Positions 7,389 to 13,801 of a stretch of DNA of 29,311 nt are shown piece after piece. The first letter of the stretch is position 1. Every line of letters starts with the position of its first letter. Source of the stretch: an uncultured Bacteroidaceae bacterium. GTDB lineage: Bacteria; Bacteroidota; Bacteroidia; Bacteroidales; Bacteroidaceae. The stretch is from positions 1 to 29,311 of the forward strand of contig CAKQYA010000029.1 of assembly GCA_934293005.1 (NCBI GenBank), written 5' to 3'. The notes below the pieces were generated by a model that made no database searches, was not told where the DNA came from, and saw only the letters and a program-made list of their open reading frames with translations. A program made the position numbers and the translations under genes.

Positions 7389-8252
7389 GAGCATAGCAAG
7401 TATGCGCTGAAGGTCCTCAATATCATCAAAAGCGAAAGTAACCTTGCCTTTTCCATTGGAGGCACATGTCATCTTCACATCCTTGCCTATGGCAGAAGAA
7501 AGTGCCATGCGCATGTTTTCCATTTCGCCCGACAACTGCGCAAGCGCTTTTTTTCCATTGGAGGCCTCGCCATCATTGATGCTCTTTACCATGTCCTCCA
7601 CTTGGCGCACAGAACACCCCTTGTGAAGCACCTCTTTGAAAACCTTAAGCTGTGTCTTGGGGTCGTCAAGAGCCAAGAGTGCTCGCGCATGCCCTGTATC
7701 CATTGTATGATTCTGGATAGCCACTTGAACAGGAGCCGGCAACTTGAGCAAGCGCAAATAGTTGGCCACAGTGGCGCGTTTCTTTCCCACCCTCTCGCTC
7801 AGTTTCTCCTGAGTCAGTCCATACTCGTCAATGAGATGCTGATAGGCAAGAGCAATCTCTATGGAATTGAGGTCCTGACGCTGGATATTCTCTATCAGGG
7901 CCATCTCCATAACGTTTTCATCGCTTGCGGTGCGTATGTATGCTGGTATGGATGCAAGGCCTGCTATCTGCGATGCACGCCAACGCCGCTCACCTGCAAT
8001 GATTTGATAGCGACCGTTGTCGAGTTCCCTCAGCGTGATGGGCTGTATTATGCCTATCTCCGCTATCGAGTCGGCAAGCTCCTGAAGGGCTTCATCATCA
8101 AATTCCCTGCGTGGCTGGTTTGGATTGCGTTCTATGAGGGATATGTTTATCTCGTTGATCGTTGACGAGCCCTCGGTGCGCACTTCCTCTGTAGATATGA
8201 GCGCATCGAGTCCGCGGCCAAGCGCAGGTCCGAATTTTTTTCTTACTGCCAT
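7383..8252 (-). CDS. parB: Chromosome partitioning protein ParB
   Basis: 289 residues from the preferred start at 8252 (MAVRKKFGPALGRGLDALIS, the typical family N-terminus). An upstream ATG at 8303 overlaps the parA stop as ATGA but would add a 17-residue His-rich leader (IHIHSHTHDE), which I think is untranslated. ParB is a CTP-dependent clamp that loads at parS and works with ParA to segregate origins. Visible motifs: an N-terminal GRGLDALI ParA-interaction segment; the CTP-binding GERRWR box (87-92); ENIQRQDLN (121-129); a helix-turn-helix (about 145-170, LTQEKLSERVGKKRATVANY); and a C-terminal dimerisation segment. The stop codon TAG is provided by the end of a repeat element, but the C-terminus (EDLQRILAMLK) seems close to normal length. 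Confidence 0.95.
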   Translation of the reverse strand: MAVRKKFGPALGRGLDALISTEEVRTEGSSTINEINISLIERNPNQPRREFDDEALQELADSIAEIGIIQPITLRELDNGRYQIIAGERRWRASQIAGLASIPAYIRTASDENVMEMALIENIQRQDLNSIEIALAYQHLIDEYGLTQEKLSERVGKKRATVANYLRLLKLPAPVQVAIQNHTMDTGHARALLALDDPKTQLKVFKEVLHKGCSVRQVEDMVKSINDGEASNGKKALAQLSGEMENMRMALSSAIGKDVKMTCASNGKGKVTFAFDDIEDLQRILAMLK

Positions 8253-8299
8253 AATTTCATCATGTGTGTGTGAATGAATATGTATTGCCTCAGCAAGCA

Positions 8300-9085
8300 T
8301 CATTTCTTGCCCGCATTTTGCTTGTTGTCGTGAGCAACGACTTCCTTTGCAAGGGATATGTAGTTTTTTGCGCCATTTGACGTGGCATCATACAATATGC
8401 ATGGAATGCCGTGGCTTGGGGCCTCCGACAACTTGACATTGCGCTGCACTACAGTCTTGAACACCAATTCCTGGAAATGGCGCTTCACCTCTTCGTATAT
8501 CTGGTTTGCCAGACGAAGACGCGAATCGAACATTGTGAGAAGGAAGCCTTCTATTTCAAGATGCGAGTTGAGTTTGCTCTTGATAATCTTGATGGTGTTG
8601 AGCAGTTTGCTTATTCCTTCAAGGGCAAAATACTCACACTGCACAGGTATGATTACAGAATCAGCTGCTGTAAGAGAATTGACTGTGATGATTCCGAGCG
8701 ATGGCGAGCAGTCGATCAATATATAATCATACTCAGAACGCAACGGAGTGAGGATCCTCTTCAAAACAGTCTCTCGCTTCTCCACATTCAGCATCTCTAT
8801 CTCTGCTCCGACAAGGTCTATATGGCTTGGTATGATGTCAAGCCCTTCTATGTCTGTTGTATAGACAGCTTCGTGCGGGTCAATCGCGTTGACGATGCAA
8901 TCATAGATAGAGGTATCCACCTGCTGGATGTCTACTCCCAAACCTGATGATGCATTTGCTTGAGGGTCGGCATCTACCACAAGCACTTTCTTTTCCAATG
9001 CAGCCAGGCTGGCAGCCAGGTTTATAGCGGTAGTGGTCTTGCCCACTCCACCTTTCTGATTTGCCAATGCTATAATTTTTCCCAT
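8300..9085 (-). CDS. parA: Chromosome partitioning ATPase ParA (Soj)
   Basis: 261 residues, normal for chromosomal Soj/ParA. The deviant Walker A KGGVGKTT is at 11-18, the A' region VDADPQANASSGLG follows, and the Walker B-like segment is YILIDCSPSLG. ATP-bound dimers bind the nucleoid non-specifically, and ParB-stimulated hydrolysis moves the origin region. There is no N-terminal DNA-binding domain, which separates it from plasmid type Ia ParA. It is the first gene of the operon, with a promoter at 9149-9156, and the parB frame follows directly. Confidence 0.95.
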   Translation of the reverse strand: MGKIIALANQKGGVGKTTTAINLAASLAALEKKVLVVDADPQANASSGLGVDIQQVDTSIYDCIVNAIDPHEAVYTTDIEGLDIIPSHIDLVGAEIEMLNVEKRETVLKRILTPLRSEYDYILIDCSPSLGIITVNSLTAADSVIIPVQCEYFALEGISKLLNTIKIIKSKLNSHLEIEGFLLTMFDSRLRLANQIYEEVKRHFQELVFKTVVQRNVKLSEAPSHGIPCILYDATSNGAKNYISLAKEVVAHDNKQNAGKK

Positions 9086-9148
9086 TTCTTCTTATTGTAT
9101 TTCGCGATGCGCATTATGAAAGCGACATTATCGCAATGAAAAACATTG

Positions 9149-9178
9149 CAAAGATAAGCATTTTATGTGGAACAACAA
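9149..9178 (-). promoter_or_regulatory. parA operon promoter
   Basis: The minus strand reads TATCTTTG at 9156-9149, matching the TAnnTTTG -7 consensus; TTG at 9178-9176 lies 19 bp upstream as a -33 candidate. It sits 64 bp before the parA ATG. A half-parS-like GTGGAACA (9167-9174) falls between the two promoter elements. Confidence 0.7.
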
Positions 9179-9197
9179 CATAAATCAGCGTGGAACA
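9167..9197 (+). promoter_or_regulatory. Two direct parS-like half-sites
   Basis: GTGGAACA occurs at 9167-9174 and again at 9190-9197 (as CGTGGAACA), 23 bp apart, in and just upstream of the parA promoter. It equals one arm of the parS palindrome (TGTTcCACGTGgAACA type). The opposite arm is absent in both cases, so these are half-sites at most. Confidence 0.35.
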
Positions 9198-9302
9198 TTG
9201 ATTGTTTTCATGTTTTTTATACGTCCTGTGTCTAAACATCATGGCGGACAACAACCAGCTGGCAATATCACTCTGCGACACAATGTCAATATTAAATAAC
9301 AA

Positions 9303-9336
9303 GAAACAAAAAAGAGGAAAACTAATGTTTTCCTCT
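9303..9336 (-). terminator. Intrinsic terminator of the tRNA operon
   Basis: On the minus strand AGAGGAAAAC, loop ATTA and GTTTTCCTCT form a perfect 10-bp hairpin followed by TTTTTTG. It starts 3 bases after the tRNA-Val discriminator base, so it ends the tRNA transcript before the parA promoter. Confidence 0.9.
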
Positions 9337-9339
9337 ATG

Positions 9340-9414
9340 TGGGCGTTGACGGATTCGAACCGCCGACCCTCTGCTTGTAAGGCAGACGCTCTGAACCAGC
9401 TGAGCTAAACGCCC
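9340..9414 (-). tRNA. tRNA-Val (TAC)
   Basis: The minus strand starts GGGCGTTTAGCTCAGCTGG and folds as a full cloverleaf: 7-bp acceptor (GGGCGTT/AACGCCC), anticodon stem CTGCC... with loop CTTACAA, and T arm GGCGG-TTCGAAT-CCGTC. The anticodon is TAC, which reads GTA and, by wobble, other valine codons. The discriminator is A; CCA is not encoded. It is the last gene of the tRNA-Pro, tRNA-Pro, tRNA-Val operon. Confidence 0.97.
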
Positions 9415-9422
9415 TTATTTTG

Positions 9423-9495
9423 TCGGGATGACACGACTCGAACGTGCGACCCCTTGGTCCCAAACCAAGTATACTACCAACTGTACTACATCCCG
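9423..9495 (-). tRNA. tRNA-Pro (TGG), copy 2
   Basis: The minus strand begins CGGGATGTAGTACAGTTGG; the anticodon arm is CTTGG-TTTGGGA-CCAAG, so the anticodon is TGG (proline). The T arm has TTCGAGT and the acceptor stem CGGGATG/CATCCCG is complete. CCA is not encoded. The sequence is identical to the copy at 9532-9604. Confidence 0.97.
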
Positions 9496-9531
9496 TCACT
9501 TCTTAAAATAGAGCCTCTCAAGTTGTTTTTG

Positions 9532-9604
9532 TCGGGATGACACGACTCGAACGTGCGACCCCTTGGTCCCAAACCAAGTATACTACCAACTGTACTACAT
9601 CCCG
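9532..9604 (-). tRNA. tRNA-Pro (TGG), copy 1
   Basis: First gene of the tRNA operon, identical base for base to the copy at 9423-9495, including two flanking bases on each side. The anticodon TGG sits in loop TTTGGGA. The 36-bp spacer between the copies is unrelated to the sequence upstream of this copy, so the duplication is confined to the tRNA itself. Confidence 0.97.
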
Positions 9605-9646
9605 TCGTTTTTTTCAACTCAGGAGCTCTGTTTCTCAAAAGCACTG

Positions 9647-9676
9647 CAAAGGTACGACTTATTTCGGAACCTGCAA
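9647..9676 (-). promoter_or_regulatory. Promoter of the tRNA operon
   Basis: TACCTTTG on the minus strand at 9654-9647 is an exact -7 element; TTGC at 9676-9673 lies 18 bp upstream as the -33 element. It is 42 bp before the first tRNA-Pro. Confidence 0.8.
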
Positions 9677-9991
9677 GCGTTCAATTCGATTTTTTTGTGA
9701 TTTTCTTATAAAAAAGGTAATATCAATACATTTAGACGTATTACTATGCCTACAAACGTCTATAAAATATAAAATCCGTATTTTAAACGGGGAGGGTATA
9801 TTTGCTTCTGCAAGACAATGCCCCAAATACATAAAGATATATTTCCAGCAAAAAAAACGCATGCTGCAGAACCAATAATGACATGACACTTATATCGAAA
9901 TTTAAGAATCTGGCCTTGCCATAAACGTGAACGAACCATCATGTTTCAAACTTATCTCTTAAGTCACGTCATACGTGCCCGAAAAAGCATC

Positions 9992-10123
9992 TTAGGATAC
10001 TTGGCAAAGTATATTAGGATACTTGACAAAGTATATTAGGATACTTGACGAAGTATATTAGGATACTTGGCAAAGTATATTAGGATACTTGACGAAGTAT
10101 CTTAGGATACTTGATGAAGTATG
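9992..10123. repeat. Six-unit 22-bp tandem array of palindromes
   Basis: Six head-to-tail 22-bp units start at 9992, 10014, 10036, 10058, 10080 and 10102, each of the form TTAGGATACTTgrcrAAGTAT plus two bases. ATACTT and AAGTAT form a dyad in every unit and are invariant. Variation is confined to the 4-base centre (GGCA, GACA, GACG, GGCA, GACG, GATG) and the last base of units 5 and 6. A second dyad spans each junction (AAGTAT-ATTAGG-ATACTT). The unit is not a multiple of three and no long frame crosses it, so it is not a coding repeat. The next bases, TTAACCC, end the array. Confidence 0.95.
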
Positions 10124-10237
10124 TTAACCCTCATTTTTCAGGAAGTTCTTTACCATGCCCCACCCTCAAAAAAAACGTGCTCAAAACAAACCATTCAGAA
10201 ACAAGAATTGAAATACAACGGTTGGTTCGGAAACTAA

Positions 10238-10271
10238 CAAAAAGAGAGGAGCATCATTTCAGATACTCCTC
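10238..10271 (-). terminator. Intrinsic terminator of the surface-lipoprotein gene
   Basis: On the minus strand GAGGAGTATC (10271-10262), loop TGAAAT and GATGCTCCTC (10255-10246) pair over 10 positions with one G-U, followed by TCTTTTTG. It lies about 55 bp after the stop codon at 10324. Confidence 0.85.
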
Positions 10272-10323
10272 CTATATAATTATTATAATATGTATATACT
10301 ACAATAATCTTACAAACTGCTTA

Positions 10324-11526
10324 TTACTGTGCGTTACCACCTGAGTGTCCGTTGTACTCAACATTGACGATTTCAACTTGTGAACCAGCGTTAGCCACTA
10401 CATGGAAACGAGCGCTGCCTGACTCAACGTCAAACTCAACAGTCTTTGAAATCACACGGTAAGTAACCTTGCCATCACCTGTTGACTTAAATGTAACAGA
10501 CTTGTTCACATTAACAGTCTTTGAAGAGCCAAGCTTACCTACGAGGTATGCATTAACAAGAACGTTCTTCTTGTTTACACTCCATCCAAGCTTAGAAGTG
10601 TAGTTGATTGTGTTGTCGCCTTCTGACACGATAGCAGTCTTTGTTTCATATGTCTGCTTGTGTGTCACATTTGCGATATGTGCTCTGAGGACGAAATCCC
10701 ATGCAGAGAAGTGAGGCACGCTGATAGTAAGAGCGTTAGATGTAGCAACACCCTCAACCTGATCGTTACCATTCTTAGCGATGAAGTCAAGACCTTCTGA
10801 CTCAGGAGCTGTGATAGTGATCTTCACAGGCTCTTCAAACTGTGCTCCAGAAGGCTGGCAGACAGCCTGAAGAGTAGAAGCCTCAATTGGTTTCAGTGGA
10901 GTAGAGCTTTCAGCCACTTTCTCGATTTCTGCTGCTGGAACCTGAACGATTGTATCGTTAGCAGGAACAACCACTACAGAGAATGCTGTGCTCGCAACAG
11001 TAGACTGTGCGTTAGCTACAGCTGTCTTAGAAACCTCCATTGCAACTTTCTCTACCTTTGCGTCCTCAAGAACGACAACGTCCTTAGCTGCCTCTGCCTG
11101 GTTTGTTGTAGCCTGCGAAGCTGAGCCTTCCTCAGACTTACCCTGATATACAGTAACCGACTCTTGAGTTGCAACCTCAGCAGCAACATCTACAGCAACT
11201 GGCTTAAGAGTGAAGACGAATGGAACATTGAGAGTGTGCTCATCACCTATAGTGATTGTCTTCTCAAGTCTGTCAGATGTGTACTTACCTGGAGTGTTTG
11301 CTGTAGCAATAACCTTTACTGTATTGCCCTTTGTTGCAGTGCCTTCTGTTCTGTAAGTGACATCACCAACATTAGCCGATGGAACAACAGTGCAAACAAC
11401 ATTGTTCTCCACGATGTCCACTGTAGGAGCCTGTGGGGTGTCATCACCATCACTACTAAAGCAAGATGAAAGGAGTGCAGTAGAAGCTACCGCAAGTGCT
11501 CCAAGATAAAAATTAATCTTTTTCAT
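10324..11526 (-). CDS. Putative surface lipoprotein with a ZU5-like segment
   Basis: 400 residues. The signal peptide MKKINFYLGALAVASTALLSSC has lipobox LSSC (Cys22). FSSDGDD follows, resembling the acidic export signal of Bacteroidetes surface lipoproteins. The middle (about 110-210) is rich in Ala, Val, Glu and Thr and looks like an extended or helical stalk. Residues of the form PSGAQFEEPVKITI, and later ISVPHFSAWDF, resemble the start and end of a ZU5-like or related beta-sandwich. The C-terminal 120 residues are beta-rich and Val/Lys/Asn-rich without a motif I recognise. The gene is monocistronic as far as I can see, with a strong terminator. I do not recognise the family; a DUF3869-type Bacteroidetes surface protein is one possibility I cannot test. 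Confidence 0.75.
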   Translation of the reverse strand: MKKINFYLGALAVASTALLSSCFSSDGDDTPQAPTVDIVENNVVCTVVPSANVGDVTYRTEGTATKGNTVKVIATANTPGKYTSDRLEKTITIGDEHTLNVPFVFTLKPVAVDVAAEVATQESVTVYQGKSEEGSASQATTNQAEAAKDVVVLEDAKVEKVAMEVSKTAVANAQSTVASTAFSVVVVPANDTIVQVPAAEIEKVAESSTPLKPIEASTLQAVCQPSGAQFEEPVKITITAPESEGLDFIAKNGNDQVEGVATSNALTISVPHFSAWDFVLRAHIANVTHKQTYETKTAIVSEGDNTINYTSKLGWSVNKKNVLVNAYLVGKLGSSKTVNVNKSVTFKSTGDGKVTYRVISKTVEFDVESGSARFHVVANAGSQVEIVNVEYNGHSGGNAQ

Positions 11527-11599
11527 ACTCTTTTGTTTAATTAATTAAATAAAGTTATTATAAAAATTATCTTCTTCATATATTATCCCGTCAACACCA

Positions 11600-12823
11600 C
11601 TATTCCATGATGCCATCAAGGATGCGCTGCATATTACGCTTCACATAATGAGCGTTCCAATACTGCAGCGAACGGTTTTCAATCGGCCTGACTTCAAGTT
11701 CTGTGCCCATCTTTTGGTCTGCATACTCATAATAGCTGACCATGCCATACTGCAGGTCGTAGTATTCAGGCAGATTGATTCTCACGCACCCACCCTGTCT
11801 GTTGCGCTTGCCTCTGACAGGAATGGCAAAATGGAATCCAGCATTATGCTCTCCACCTGTAAGAACGCCATACACTCCTATGGCATAGTCGCCGAAATGA
11901 CGGGTGAGGCCAAGCCTTGCGCCATAATCGCCATAAATGAAACGTCCCGCCGCCAACTGAACTTGTATGGCTGAAGGGAGATGGAAATAATCAACCTTCA
12001 GCATGGCGCTGACCTCCGAACGGCGGCCTTTCAGGTCGACAGAGGCCACATACCATTTGTCTTTCCCAAAATAACTGTCTACGGTCCAATTGGCACGAAC
12101 GCCAACAGACAACTCTGGCATCACACGGCATCCGAAGTCGACATTAACACCAGCCCTGCAAGGACGGAATATGCCTGCCGTAGCGGTGCCATACCATTTA
12201 CCTCCAAAGAGGAAATCTTGCTGTATGTTTGTAGAGCCAAGTTGGAAACGCCTGTTACGGCTGCCAGCATCCAGATTTGTGTAAACCGGTATTATTGGCT
12301 GCACATTTATCCTGTTGCCTCTCCAAAGAGATGTCTCTATTGTCGGAGATATATAGACACCTGTCTCAAACAGCTTGTCAAAACGGTGGTTGTCCAATGT
12401 CACTATCGGGTTTAACGTCACATCGACCTTGCCGTATGTGCTGTTTCGTTTGCCCGACACTCGCTGAACACCATCTGCAGCCAAAGCATTAATAATGGCT
12501 GCTGTCTCGTAATCTGCGTCAACAACCCAGCGATTGCCATCTTTCAAGGCATGAATGGCAATCTTAGGAGTGCCATACTCCTCAACAACCATCTCAACCT
12601 TGTCACAGTCGGCATATCTTTCCCCAATGAGTTTTATTGCCTCAGCAGGTCCTCTGAACGTGCCGCGATAAGCTGGGTCATTCAAAGCCACACAGACCAC
12701 ATTGCCCGTTTTCGCAGCCCTCACGTTTTCAAACCCTTCAGCAGACAACACATCGGTTAATTGCTGCGCTGCAGCGGTAATGCCCGTCAAGACAGCTGCC
12801 AGTATGATACAAATCCTTTTCAT
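11600..12823 (-). CDS. YjbH-like outer-membrane protein, C-terminal half
   Basis: 407 residues with signal peptide MKRICIILAAVLTGITAAAQ. The first ~110 residues form a soluble domain (ADGVQRV is its end). The rest alternates like an outer-membrane beta-barrel and contains a stretch typical of the end of YjbH (PF06082): YGARLGLTRHFGDYAIGVYG, then AGFHFAIPVRGKR. The upstream gene, 6 bp away, encodes the matching N-terminal half, so two polypeptides seem to do what one ~700-residue YjbH does in Proteobacteria. YjbH-type proteins belong to exopolysaccharide secretion loci, but no other exopolysaccharide gene is present here. The role is inferred from family only. Confidence 0.65.
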   Translation of the reverse strand: MKRICIILAAVLTGITAAAQQLTDVLSAEGFENVRAAKTGNVVCVALNDPAYRGTFRGPAEAIKLIGERYADCDKVEMVVEEYGTPKIAIHALKDGNRWVVDADYETAAIINALAADGVQRVSGKRNSTYGKVDVTLNPIVTLDNHRFDKLFETGVYISPTIETSLWRGNRINVQPIIPVYTNLDAGSRNRRFQLGSTNIQQDFLFGGKWYGTATAGIFRPCRAGVNVDFGCRVMPELSVGVRANWTVDSYFGKDKWYVASVDLKGRRSEVSAMLKVDYFHLPSAIQVQLAAGRFIYGDYGARLGLTRHFGDYAIGVYGVLTGGEHNAGFHFAIPVRGKRNRQGGCVRINLPEYYDLQYGMVSYYEYADQKMGTELEVRPIENRSLQYWNAHYVKRNMQRILDGIME

Positions 12824-12829
12824 GAATCC

Positions 12830-13564
12830 TTAAAAACTGATTGTATATTGATAACTTACGCCTGCGCCAAAGCACTTGAACTCACGGGTGTAGACCATCA
12901 TGTTGAGATGCTTGAAGGCAAACAGATGCGCACCCACATTAACGCCGGAAGTGTCCCACTCCGCCATAAGGCGAAAGTGTTTTGCAAAAACAGGACTGAA
13001 CTCGACGCCTCCGAAGGCTCCGTCATATACGACACCCGTTTTGAATTTGTGGGTGTAGCCAACATTGAATCCAATGACGCCTGCATTGCCTAAAGGAACA
13101 TGCTTGGTCATGACTCCATATACGCAAGTGTATCTGCTGGATCCATGGTCTGAATATATATCATTGACACCTGCCACCACACTTGGCAGCAGTGTGCTGT
13201 CTTTTTCAGCAATAGGACGAAGGCGAAACGTAGTGGACCGGTCTTGTTGATAGTATCCATGCTTCACCTCGCCATTCTTCACTTTTTTAGTTTTCAACAA
13301 AGTCTCCCTAAATGTGCACTCCATCCATTTGAACGGTGTGAATGTAATGTAATAAATGCCAGTATTGTAATTGCCTGGAGCCATGTCCATTTCACGTGGC
13401 ACATAACTGGCTCCGCCAACAAACGTGCCTTCTTTACTCATATCAGCTGTAGGCGTGTTGACCATGCCCTGGGTTCCTAAAAGCATTTGGGCTTGGGATT
13501 CAACAGCAACTGAGCATATCAAGCATAGCCAAACCACCAATCTTTTCACATCATTCATTTTCAC
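12830..13564 (-). CDS. YjbH-like outer-membrane protein, N-terminal half
   Basis: 244 residues (start 13564, or 13558 at a second ATG). The signal peptide ends near ESQAQ. The mature protein opens with GTQGMVNTPTADMSKEG, the classic YjbH 'G..G..NTPTA' opening. It also has SVVAGVNDIYSDHGSSRY and AFGGVEFSPVFAKHFRLMAE followed by NVGAHLF, all YjbH landmarks. It ends in SYQYTISF, with a C-terminal phenylalanine as expected for a folded outer-membrane barrel, so it is probably a complete protein rather than a frameshifted fragment. It shares an operon with the downstream half; a TATCTTTG promoter lies 40 bp upstream. Confidence 0.7.
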   Translation of the reverse strand: MKMNDVKRLVVWLCLICSVAVESQAQMLLGTQGMVNTPTADMSKEGTFVGGASYVPREMDMAPGNYNTGIYYITFTPFKWMECTFRETLLKTKKVKNGEVKHGYYQQDRSTTFRLRPIAEKDSTLLPSVVAGVNDIYSDHGSSRYTCVYGVMTKHVPLGNAGVIGFNVGYTHKFKTGVVYDGAFGGVEFSPVFAKHFRLMAEWDTSGVNVGAHLFAFKHLNMMVYTREFKCFGAGVSYQYTISF

Positions 13565-13603
13565 TTTGTTTACTCATTCCGCAAAAGGAATATTAATATG
13601 ATG

Positions 13604-13631
13604 CAAAGATACGATTTTTTTTTCATTCAAA
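13604..13631 (-). promoter_or_regulatory. Promoter of the split yjbH operon
   Basis: The minus strand shows TATCTTTG at 13611-13604 (-7 consensus), with TTTG at 13631-13628, 16 bp upstream, as -33. The first ATG is 40 bp downstream. Confidence 0.7.
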
Positions 13632-13692
13632 GCGTATCTTATATTATTTTTCCTATTAACGGAAAAATATTTATGTTTTTCCACCACGTTTT

Positions 13693-13712
13693 AACCCGAA
13701 TCGGTCATTAGA
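13693..13712. repeat. Half-copy of the AATCGGTCATTAGA repeat
   Basis: AACCCGAATCGGTCATTAGA on the plus strand matches the minus strand of the hairpin at 396-427 in 19 of 20 positions (left arm, loop and the first bases of the right arm). The rest of the right arm has decayed (GTTGTGTTT). It lies about 90 bp after the ompA-type gene, again 3' of a gene. Confidence 0.6.
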
Positions 13713-13741
13713 GTTGTGTTTAAAGCATACGCCATAAATAA

Positions 13742-13772
13742 ATGGCGAGCACGCCTTGAGCATGCTCGCCAT
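13742..13772 (-). terminator. Hairpin terminator of the OmpA-family gene
   Basis: ATGGCGAGCA (13742-13751) and TGCTCGCCAT (13763-13772) form a perfect GC-rich 10-bp stem with an 11-base loop, 30 bp after the stop codon. TTTATTTATGG follows on the minus strand, a broken U-tract, so termination is likely but not textbook. Confidence 0.75.
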
Positions 13773-13801
13773 CTGATTATGTTATGTTATCGTACCCGAT
13801 A

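Larger units (their letters stand above)
9605..10323. other. Long non-coding interval with promoter, tandem array and terminator
   Basis: About 720 bases without a credible gene; the small open frames here have no coding character. It contains the tRNA promoter (9647-9676), an AT-rich stretch (9690-9960) in which I recognise nothing, a perfect 5-bp inverted repeat CACGT-cat-ACGTG at 9965-9977, the six-unit 22-bp array (9992-10123), and the terminator of the lipoprotein gene (10238-10271). Confidence 0.7.

Noticed and set aside
8253..8303. ParB start at the ATG overlapping the parA stop
   Set aside because: It would add a His-rich 17-residue leader not seen in the family; MAVRKKFG...GRGLDALI at 8252 is the usual N-terminus. 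Translational coupling through ATGA remains possible.
9149..9197. Full parS site
   Set aside because: Only one arm (GTGGAACA) is present at each place; the opposite arm TGTTCCAC is missing, so I report half-sites only.
9992..10123. CRISPR array
   Set aside because: The units are directly adjacent with no unique spacers of CRISPR length, the repeat is only 22 bp with palindromic arms, and no cas gene is present.
12823..12830. Frameshift or sequencing error splitting one yjbH gene
   Set aside because: The upstream product ends in a barrel-like terminal Phe and the downstream product begins with its own signal peptide, so two separate genes fit better.
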